Positions 50,501-62,500 of a stretch of DNA of 64,000 nucleotides are shown here, one piece after another. The stretch covers positions 37,953,187 through 38,017,186 of the forward strand of contig OW388305.1 of assembly GCA_936450465.1 (NCBI GenBank). The letters run 5' to 3'. The notes beneath the pieces are model-generated. The model had not been told where the DNA came from. It was given only the letters and a program-made list of their open reading frames with translations, and did not search any database. The translations under genes and the position numbers were made by a program. Source of the DNA: Gibbula magus. Lineage: Eukaryota; Mollusca; Gastropoda; Trochida; Trochidae. Position 1 is the stretch's first letter. Each line of letters opens with the position of its first letter.

Positions 50501-53500
50501 CTGTGTATTGCCTCAATTTTTGTATTGCGATACGTATTGCTGAACTGTAATGTAATACGTACCACAATATATTGCAAGATCCTCCGACAATGAGATATTT
50601 CTCTAGAAACCATTTATACACCAATAATATTGCAACATGCTAAATGAACTCTATATTCAACTTTTATACTTCTTTTTGCAGTTTAAACATGACACAGTGA
50701 TAAAATGACTTTCAGATCTTCAAAAAGATCATTTGTAATACATTTTAATATTTAAAAATTATAAATTAGTGAAATAAACTTTTATGTTTAATTTGTTATT
50801 TAATCATTTAATGTCAAAATGTCAGATATCCGATAGAACTGTCTCTTTAAGTGCCTTGCCTCTAATGTACCTCCAATGAGAATGGGGCGGGATAGCACAG
50901 TGGTTAGCACGTTTGGCTTCAGATCAAGAGGTCGGGGTTCCAATCCTGCCAGGGGCACGGCAACTTTGTCTGCTGTGGAGAACTGCTTTACATGCAGCGG
51001 ATTTCAGTGCAGAATCACCCATGATTTGATAGTTCCAGCCGAGGCTCGCAGGTTTCACTGCAATGTATCATCATTGCGTTGTGGGCTAGCAGCCTTGATA
51101 TACTTTTGAAAGCTGCAGTAAACCCTAACTTACCGCACCTCCAATGAAAACCATGCAGTGTCTAGGTGTTTATTATGTTGAGATAAAGCTCATGATTTGA
51201 TTGTTATCCAGATTTCTATGTATAATGTTCCAGTCTTTTCATACAATGGAGGAAACTTGATAACTTACGATTGAACCAGGAGTCAATGTTGTATGAAATT
51301 TGATCAATCCCTTTTAGACTCAATTTCTCGGTTTGTGGTGGTATTGTGTAAGTGAATTAGGTAGGTGGTTGTATGTTTAACACTTTGTTATATAAAACAT
51401 CCACACTGTTTGGTTGTCACCAATAACTATATTGACGTAAGTGCTGACTATACCATTGTTATGTAAGAGTTGCTGAGATTTTTTTTTCTTCCTAAATTTA
51501 TTTGGCTTTGATATGTTCCACAGTCTGATTAAAATCGACGGTTTTCCGTGGAATAAAAAATGCAAAATAGTGCATCTACCGGGATACGAACTCGTTCGTG
51601 GGTTTCCACGCCAAACCGTCTGAAAGCACCCCGTACACTAGCGTGTTCGGGCGCAATTCAGCTAGCCAATCAAAAGATGCCCAACAAATGCTTTCGGTGC
51701 GAGAAACTAGGGGAAGATAACTCCAAACAGCTATCCTTTTGTCTGTTCCGAATGCTTTCAAAACCGCAACCGTTTAAATACTATGATGTGAATGGTCAGC
51801 TATTTGACTGGGTTTTGGCTGCGCTAAACTGGTTCTGAACACACGTCTATACGGGGTGTTCTCAGACCTTGTGGCGAGGAATCTACAGAACCTGTTCGTA
51901 TCCCGGCAGATGCAAAATTTTGCAAATTTTATTCCTCGGAACAAGGTCGATTTTAATCAGACTGATATGTTCCAAAATGTGCTGTTCAAATCATCTTACT
52001 CGACTATATTCATCCCTTAATGCCAAAATGTATCTGAAATCTATTTGTTTTCAGCCTTATGAATGTGCAGAAACCGAAATTAGACAATTACAATGCTAAT
52101 ATCACCTCTTAAACAATACCAACCCAAATCTGTCTTTTTGTCAGCAATACATAATTTTCCAATTTCACTGTATAGTATATAAAATCTTGTAACTCTTGTC
52201 AAATGGTTCCTTACAATTTGTTTAGACGAAATAATATTCGAATTCTGATCAAAATGATTTGATAAAAGCAACAAGAACATATTCCCTCCATATAGTTGAG
52301 TCCAAATGTTATCACAATCTCAATATAGGTATTCAAAATAGTTAGTCCAGGTAGTGGAGTGCTTGCTAATTATAGTGCAGTGACTGGCTGTTCATAGGGT
52401 CCCACTTGAGAAACCCAGGTTATATATACACATGACTAATGTATTCTTGAAGGCTCTTCTAGAAGGCAGGTGATCTTGATAGAGTCCAAATATGCTTGCT
52501 CATTCACCTAGGAATTTATACTCTCCTCCCCCCCCCCCCCCCCCCCCCCAAATTTTACATGTAAATTTGACAGACCCCATCATAGGTAAATCCATCTCCC
52601 CCCTCCCACCCAAAACGATTTGTCAAGCTTATTGTTGCCTTTTAAACTTTAAAACCCCTAGATCTCACAAGAGAATATAAATTCAGTTGAGGTGAGGTGG
52701 TTTGGGATTTAATGCCGCTTTGAGAGTATATTTAATTACAACTGCTAGTATTCGTGCAGTGAGAAAGCCTGCAACACCATTGTGGCTATGTATTGCGATG
52801 AAACCTGCAAGCATCTGCTAGAACAAGCGAATTGGATAGGTTAACTTGAGCAGATTTTTCAAGACGTTGGTTTCATGCACTGATACTTGACATTTGACTT
52901 GACGTTTGACTGATATTTTGTTTTCAATGTCATGGCAAGGGATTGTGCTTTATCTAGAGAACTATTCATGTTAGTCTTCAACATCAAACAATACAAAGAG
53001 CTGCAGAGTCCAGGGCTCTATTGTTGTGGAATAGAGCCAATCTATAAATATCTTTTCAATAATCAGACTTATAAGTATAAGAAAAGTTGAACTCATCATC
53101 TCCGTGACTACAATTGGGGTTCATTGTATATATTGATTTGTCCGAGATTTATCCAGATTGACTCTGTTTAATCAGCTTATCCCATTCCTCGGGGACTTAC
53201 ACTGTATTTAGATGGATTGGTTGTTATAGTGGACCACTTCTATAGTAATTACAGTAAATAGATTCCCATGGAATTCTTATTTATCATATTGGTCCAAAAT
53301 CGGAAAATATTATGTACGTGCTACTCTTAAGAGATTAGTAAATTTGATCATTAGTACCGGTAGCTGAGAATACGCTTGCTGGAGAAATTGTTATTTTCTA
53401 ATAAAACGTTTGAATGGAATTAATCGGAATAAAATGCATCAAATTAATTTTTAGGAGTTATAGTATTTTTCATTGAATTAGTCAGAATAAAATGCCATAA

Positions 53501-56500
53501 ATTCAGTCAAAGGAGATAAACGATTTTTTCTTAAATTGTTTCATGAAGTTGTTTCAGTTTGTATCATATTTCAGCTGTGAATGTCAAGCAAATTTAATTG
53601 TTTGTTATTTAAATCAAGACACAATTCATACTTCAAAGGTAAAGTCATGTCTGTTTGACTTGAGATTTAAAATCCTTACTGAGTCAAAATGAAAATACTG
53701 GTTAATAGTTTCTTTGTAAACCTCAATTAATCTTCACGTCTTTGAAGGACATTTTGAAGTGGAATACATAAAACAAGCTTTTTTGGATGACAACTTCTTT
53801 ATTGTGACCATACACAACTCTTCAGAATATATGATCACTCATTCATCAGGTGGAATGTAAATTAACCCTTAACTTGCGGATCCTGGTCCGGGATGGAAAT
53901 AGTACATTCATACAGTGAGACCTCCGTTAACCGGACCCCGTAAATCCGGGAACCTGGCCATCCGCATGGTAGTATTTCAAATCTATTCTATGCATTTCTA
54001 TGCAAAAATAATATTCGCTTAACCACACGTCTTGCTATCCAAACATTTTCCAACTGTAACAAAATTGTGCGGATAAACGGTGTGGCTGTATATCCCTGCA
54101 TCAGAATTTGGAAAGGGGACTCCGTTTTTCTCACAGTCGATCATTAACGATGAGAAACGGGCCAGCGAATCCCAGTCAGGTACTATGTAGACAGTACCTG
54201 ATTTGTCGTCTTGAAAATTTGTGTCAATTAGTGCCCAAGGTAAAACCCAGAGGCAAGCTAGAGGGTCTGAATATTCCGCAAGGGGGGCTAAAAGGGGTAA
54301 TATAGAATATAGCTACTTGAGGGTTAATCTATTAATCTTGTATGCTCATGGTTACAAATTATAAAGATGGATTTATATATTGGTAATACATACCTTTCAT
54401 CCCTTATGGTATATACCTGTAACAACTAAATATGCTGATGATGCATTAACATGTTGTATTTAGCATCAAGCGATATGTGAATATTATTCAGAGTTTTCAA
54501 CTAAGATATTGTGTATCATTCAAGAACCAGGTTAAATGCTTATCAAATATTCAATTGAGCATATTTTAATCGATTTGAGAAAGAAATTACTAAAAGAGTA
54601 AGAACTTCAGTTCATTATGCATACAAGACGATCAATACTATTTTATAGAATTTGCTGATGCATGCATAATCTTTTATATCTGCCTCCTATATGGGATATG
54701 TATGAATTGATTAGATACATAATTAGTATATGCATAAGAAGAATAAGAAGCAATCACATTATTCATATCCATATAATATTAATATGATTTTATTCAGGAA
54801 AGGGGCCACCGTCCAATGTACAGAACATAATGACACACAACTTTTAACAAGAGTGCTGTGTTTCGCATTTACATTGCTGTTTTGAAAACAATTTGAAGTA
54901 AAATGTTATAACAGGTATACTTTTGAAAAAGGAATTATGTGTCATTGCAGCATCTTATATCTAATACATATTTGGCTAAATAAACACAGATATTGCAAAA
55001 CGTGGAGTTTATTACAATGACAGTTTCTCGCAGGTGTTATAGGGGTTTGCGATAGCCCAGTGTTTAGTGCATTTGACTTCGGATCAAGAGGTCCGTGATT
55101 CAAATCCCGCCAGGGGCATGGCAACTTTGTCTGCAGTAGAGAACTGTTCTACTTGCAGTAAGGTTTAGGTGCAATGCGACAGTGAATTTCAGTGTAGTAC
55201 CATTCATGGTTCTTTAGTTCCAGTCATTGCTTGCAGGTTTCACCGCAATACATAGCCACATTGTGTTGCAGGCTTTCTCCCTGCAATAATACCAGCAGCC
55301 GCAATATGAGTGAAATACTCTTGAAAGCGGTAATAAACCCCAAATCACCTCATCTCACCCGCAGATGTGATAGAGTCAGAGTGATAATGTCCAGGAAGAA
55401 TTCAGGATGTCAATATAAAATGGACAAACCAGGCAAAAGTAAAATTCATCTTCGATAGTTGGTATTACACAAAAGGGGCTATTTGACATCCGCATTGTTG
55501 CTGATAGGTTTAGGATATTTTTATTTTATAAAACTATTTTGATAAATACTTTTAAGTATCAGATTTGTTAAAAGCGAAACATTTGATATTCTTTTCTTCT
55601 GCTCTTATTGTCAGTTATGTTGAAATATCCTTTCTTTTATTTCAGACCTTTGAATAAATCATTGCAGCTACCGGTAATTAGATATCAAAATTTATTCTAA
55701 GGACTCTAAAACCAAAGCTTATTAAAATATTTAAACTTAAAATTAGTTGCTTTGGCAACATATAAACGATTGAAATGTAGAATAGCTTGAATTGCCAAAT
55801 ACATTAATAATAAGTAAGCTTCCTGGTTTGATATTGCTTAGTTTTAGTATATGTCAAAACTAAATATTGAAATATTGTCTACATACACAGCATATACTAC
55901 AGACTTCTGTACTGTAAGAAAAAACACAATAGCTATTATATGACTATTTTTATACCCCGGCTAAAATGTAGTCGGGGGTCCATAGCGGTCACCACGTCTG
56001 TCCCTCCGTCCGTGTGTCCGTCCAGAATGTTTTTGTTCCGCTCATAACTCAAATTTTACGTAACTTGATATGTACAATCACCATGATGTGTACACCTGTC
56101 TTTTGCATGTTTAATACCCTCATTTGCATAATTTATGCAATTTTTTTTCAATTTTTCATTTTTTCTTCCCAAAACACTCTTACAAGTGTATCTATGAAGA
56201 CATACTTACTATGAAAACACACATACTCTGCTTTCATACTACTGCTGTGGTTTGTTTGTACAGAAGAATAAATTGATTTCTATCTGCTATTTTGAAACTT
56301 TTCTTCTTTGACCAATGTTAAAAGCGGGTATGAGTGAGATGTTCTCACTCATTCTCTTGTACTATTACCATTTATACTATATTTTTAACCTAAATATTGA
56401 AATATTGATTATGTGGTCTACATACATAGCATAAACTATATACCTTTGTTGTGCAAGAAAAACACATTGTTTACTATTTGTCCTTGAGTAAGATCTGACT

Positions 56501-59500
56501 AATATGCTATATAAAGAAACTCGGGTAGGAAACAGGCAGCAGAGATCAGAACAGATTACCATACATGTAAATCTCATAGAAGACCATTTAGCCAATCAGA
56601 GACCGGTATTTATTGTGTGCGGACTTCCTTTATTACCAAGTAGAGCAGTATTAAGGTGCTTATATAAACGTGTATAGCATGGCTTGAACACGTGGGTAGC
56701 TAGCAGTGAAGTGGTTGAAAAACATTGTTTTGGTTTTTTTTAATCAATAGAACTTGTGACATAATGCTAACCATGATGGTTGGAAATAAGGAATTGTTAA
56801 CGACTATTAACATCAATTGAACATATCTTTTAAAAGTTCAAACTTGATGTGATAACCATAACAATTTAATTTTTAAAATTTGAAAATAAAAATTTAATCA
56901 TTTTTTTGTAAACATAATAAATACACACTCTGTCTAATGGCTATTATTTTCTTCTGAAATTAGAAACATTTAAGTCAATGGGAAATGTGTATACCCAATA
57001 CGTTTACAAATATTTCTGTACGTTTATATATTCATACATTATTTAGGTATCCACCAAAATTTATATTAAATATAATTCATGTTTGTGATATTCTTTTTAA
57101 TAAGAGAACCTACAAACTCTCCTTATATTGTTAAAATTCAGAAATGAAATAGCTAAATGTAAGTATTTGTACACAAATCATGTGCTTCTTTTGAAATAAG
57201 ATTTAAAGTTCATACATTTAAACTTATATGAGAATCTTTTGAGAAATTTAATTTAAACATCAACATTATTTTGTAGGTAGATCAAAATGTATGTACATTG
57301 TGCCAAGGAGAAATCAGGTTTTTTGTAAGGGGGGTTCATATTGAAAAGGTGAAAAGAATCGGCACTCTTTCTTGATTTGCCCTGTTGTCACAATGTCTTT
57401 GTGTCTAATATACCCGTGTCATTATAAAGTTAAAAATTAGATTTATTTTCTTGTATGAAATACTCTTTCATTGTAATGTAGGTCTATCAAAGCGTATATA
57501 GATATATTTTGGAGTTTTGTAGCTGCCCCCTGGCCATTGAAGTGACTACCCGTGTTGACTCGATGAGATGATCAGTTGTATCAATAATGAATACCCGGGT
57601 CATGTGATCTATGTTGGGATCGATACCGGAGGAGCTATAGCCTGTTTCAACATTGGTGTCTCGTGATTTGTTGAGCTCCAAGTCTGTTGAGATTACGTCT
57701 TTGATTCATCCTTAATTATAACAAAATGAATAACCGACTTCTGTGATATGTAACCATGGGAATAGTTATCAAGCATGAAGCAAGGGAATAGTTAGTCTGT
57801 TTCAGCAATGCAATGTTAGCGCGTTCGGCTTCGGATCAAGGGGTTCGGGGTTTGAATCCCTCCAGGGGCACGGCAACTTTGTCTGCAGTAGAGAACTGTT
57901 CTACACGCAGTAAGGTTTGGGTGCAATGCTACACTGGATTTCAGCGTAGTACCACCCATGGTTCGCTAGTTCCAGCCGCTGCTCGCAGGTTTCACCGCAG
58001 TGCATAGCCACATGGCGTTGCTGGCTTTCTCCCTGCCATAATACTAGCAGCCGCGATATAAGTGAAATACTCTTGAAGGCGCCGTTAAACCCCAACTCAC
58101 CTCACCTCACCTCAGCAATGCAAGGTGTTGTCAGGAAATACATATTTATTGTCATATCTTAAGATTTCCGGTTCCAAGATTGTTCCGAGGTTATTCCAAG
58201 ATTTCTTGTTAGATGGGAGTTGCTCTGCACCTGGTGGCTCCATAGCAGGGTTGGGTCAGGGGTTCGAACCCAAACTTTTGAAAAAATGCATGTAAATTTG
58301 ATGGAGTCCCACCACCCAATAATAAACTAGCGTAAAACGGCTTCATGTTAGTACCGCCATTGCAATGTACTGAAACAAAAATTATCAAGTATTTACATGG
58401 AAGTTTAAAGAGGCAATAGCACATTTTTCGCAAATAAGTTGATAAAATGTATTTGATAAATAATGTTAGCAAAAGTAAAACACCCTTCTCTCTTCGAAAA
58501 ATGAAGTTAAAAATGAGTGTACATGGTTCGGTAAAGCCATGGGAATTGTTTTTGTAATTCGAAGTATTAAAATGTGTTCACATTAAAATGGCCGCCATGC
58601 ATTTTTTGCTTTTACGAAACACTGTTGTTACCACTATGGATAATTGGTTTGTGTAATAAGAGTTTTTACCCTCTAAAGTAAATATAAATGGCATAAACTA
58701 TCATTATAAATGGAAAATGAAAAAATAAAATTTGCAAAAAATGTGCTACAGCCTCTTTAAGTGTTCTCTCTGTCTTCACTCAGATCAACAAACTGTCTGT
58801 TCCGTTTACATGACTTAGTGTCAGAGTATAGTTCTTGCTCCACATCAAATCTCTACATATTTCTATTCTATTCTAGATATGAGACCCGTGACACCCCCAG
58901 AGGAACGAACGGAATCGGAGGAACGGGAACAGAAGCGGCCTCCTCGTGTTCCTGATCGGAAAGTCACGGTCGCCAACACAGATCTTCTCTTTCGTCTTTT
59001 CGATGGGATTGGAGAGGAATCCACCAAGAAGACAAACAACAGCCACAAACGTGGAAGGTAGGACCGTGAATAAGAAAAATGATCTTTTACTTGTATCAAT
59101 TGATCTTTTCTTGTGTTCTTGAAGGTGTTAAGGAGTTTGTTGGTCGGCTAGCATAGTTCCGACCAAACATCAGACTGGTGTTGATTCGTGAAAGACCTAT
59201 TCTAACTACTTATCAAATGGACTTTAAAGGGGCAGTAGCACGTTTTTTCGATGAAAAAAGTTCATGAAATATATTTTAAAAATAAATTCACCAAATGTAA
59301 AACACCCTTCTCTCTTCGAAAAATCAAGTTAAAAATGAGTGTTCGTGGCCCAGTAAAGGCATGGGGATCGTTTTTGCCATTCAAAATAATAAAATGTGTT
59401 CACAATAAAATGGCCGCCATGCAATTTTTGCATTTTACGCAACACCGTTATTACTACTACGGATAATTGGTTTGTGTAATAGGGTGTTTTACCCTCTAAA

Positions 59501-62500
59501 GTAAATTTAAATGGCACAAACTATCAGTATAAATAGGAAATTTGAAAAAATAAAATTTGCAAAAAAACGTGCTACAGCGCCTTTAACATCTTTAGTGCTT
59601 TAGTGTGGTGCTGGTTAGCTGAACTGTAGCTAGTGTCCAATCACGGTTATTTTGTTGGGGGGGAGGGAAGGGGGGATGAGGGTACACACCCCTCCTCTCA
59701 CAGCTTGACATTGGGTCCATGGTACATATTTGGACCTCCCTGGATCCGCCACTGTATTATGACTTATCACTGCCACTACTGTCATGACGTTGGGCCTTTT
59801 TGGGATTACAATTCCAGAATGTTCATTGAAAATTACTTTTATTCATTGACATTATTTACTACGTATGTTTTCAATTGTTTTGAAATTAATTAATGATATC
59901 CCCAGTGAAAAAGAAACCGGGATTCCAGCGGGATCCCAGTGTATCCCGGTGGAATCCCGGTTTTCAGACCGGGATATACTGGGAATAGGTGGGATGACCG
60001 GGATTAGTTTTCAACAACCGGGATCCCGGTTCCATCGGGAAAATATGACATTGAAATCCCGGATCAGACTGGAATTTATACTGATATCCCGGATCAAACC
60101 GGGAATTTCATTTTTTAAACCCCTTAACAAACCGAGATTTCACTGAGAAAATTAATATTTTAAAAAGTACCTAAATTAGGATTACTATATTACGCCCAAA
60201 TGGAAATCACAAACAATCTCTGGATTCTAATAAATCCCCATTCCAACAAAGTAAAACAACCATAAATTAAAAATTTACCATAAATATTGGTTCTTAACTT
60301 TTCATCTCTCAAATCTTATGTTTACATAGAGATAAGTGAATATGGGTATGTGTACTCAATGTCTCTAGTTGGCACAGACTCATCCAACTATATCCTTTTT
60401 TCTTCAAAGATCTAAAAAAAAGTGTGGAAAATTGAAAAAAAAAGCAAAGAATTTGTGCGGATTAGTGCAAAGGCAATATATATGTATGCCTTATGATATT
60501 GTAATATAATTCTTTTATATATATTTAAAATAAAATTGTTTCCTTTTCTACAGGCAATGTGGATTTTTTGTTTTACTATAACACTTAAACAAATATCGTT
60601 TAATGGATTATTATTTAGAACTACCATCAAAACTTGCTAAAAATACTTTCCTTTAAATGTGCATTTTATGTAAATATTTCAATTTAATTATATATACTTT
60701 CATTTGACAAGGCAATTTCAATTTGTTCTATTTCCTAATGATATTTATAAGTTTTAAGGGATTTTATGGGTGCTTCTTCCACTCTTAAACTCAAAGCATT
60801 GCATGCAACGTTTTATCAGCTAATATGGTGCTCAGTCTTCAGTGCAAGGAGCTCTAGCTTCAAGCTCTTTGCAGCGTTCATTGCACCCTTTTGGGTTTAC
60901 TTAAGCTACAGTGATGTTACGAGTTTAGTAGAATAGCAGACGCCAAAAGGTGAGAACCAAAACAATAATGAAGTAGATCTTAGCAATGTAATTTCTTGTC
61001 AAAAACATCATGTCTAGAGCCAGAGAGGCTCCACCCTCAGGTATAGTACTCTTATTTGATCTTCTTATCAGCCCATGTCTGTTTTAATGTGTAAAGTACT
61101 GGGCAAGTGTTAGTTCATGCATAAAATAATGTAAACTCTACTATCATGTTGAGTAAGTTTTCCTGACATTTTGTCATTTAGTAAGAGTTTATTTGAGTTA
61201 TATTTCAGTACTTTCAAGTTGCAAGTAGCATATATTCAAGTAAAATTCATGTCTGCTACTCATATTTTCCCATTTGAATCAAATTACTTGTGTCATGATC
61301 ACTGGTCAAACAATCTCAGAGTAAGTAATTCTTAGCAGAGTAACCAAGTGTAAAACAATTAATTACTGCGAGTTCATTTATATTCAATTTCAAAGATAGT
61401 TTGCTGATAGTGTTTACTGATAGTGTATAATGATTTGTAACTACATACTATTGAATTAATAACAGAACAGTAACTGTTAACAAAGTGTTTTCTGTTTGTT
61501 GCAGAACATGACTGTTTCCCGCCTTTTCCTCCCGGCGGGATCCAGACAAATCCCGCTTTTTTCTCCCGGCGGGATCCCGCTGGCATCCTGACAAATCCCG
61601 CTTTTTTATCCCGGTGGGATCCCGACAAATCCCGCTTTTTTATCCCAGCGGGATCCCACTGGGATCCCGACAAATCCCGCTTTTTTCTCCCGGCGGGATC
61701 GAACCGGAATCCCACTGGGATCCCGCCGGGATCCCGACAAATCCCGCTTTTTTCTCCCGGCGGGATCGAACCGGAATCCCACTGGGATCCCGCCGGGATC
61801 CCGATAAATCCCGCTTTTTTCTCCCGGCGGGATCCCACCGGAATCCAACTGGGATCCCGCCGGGATCCCGATAAATCCCGCTTTTTTCTCCCGGCGGGAT
61901 CCCACCGGAATCCCACTGGGATTCCCGGTAACTTTTTCATTGGGGATATGTAGGCAGGGATATTTAAGCTGTGCTCACTTTTAGCTTGTTATAGGATGTG
62001 GTTCTTGTAACTTGGCTGCTCTGAATGGTGTGACACTAGCAATTTAAAGGTGCTGTAGCACGATTTACTGAAATAAAGTGCTCTCACAAAACTATAAATA
62101 AGTGTTACCAATAGCTAAATAATACTCATGAATCAATGAAAAAGAGTTCTTAAACAAATGAACATCGTTCGATTAAGCCATGCAAGTCAATTTCCCATCG
62201 TACAGCCATTTTAAGGTGTTCACATTATAATGGCCAATAGAAGGTAGTTAAAGTGATCTGACTGATGTAGCGATACATAATATTTCATATAATCATTGCA
62301 GTGATTCATAAAAATATGTCAATTAATTATTTAATTGATTTTTTCCAGACCAAAGAAGACGATCTCTAAGAGTAACACTAAAGGGTTGCTGTCAGGAAAC
62401 GACCCATACTTAGTTGAGACAATGGCAGATAAACTGTTCCCAAATCTTTCCTTGGAGGGTCGACACGGGACCACGCTGGGGAACACATCATTACAACTGA

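Noticed and set aside
61374..61940. Minus-strand 188 aa frame with REKKAGF repeats
   Set aside because: Translation of the GGGATCCC sub-terminal array; overlapping frames on both strands are equally open.
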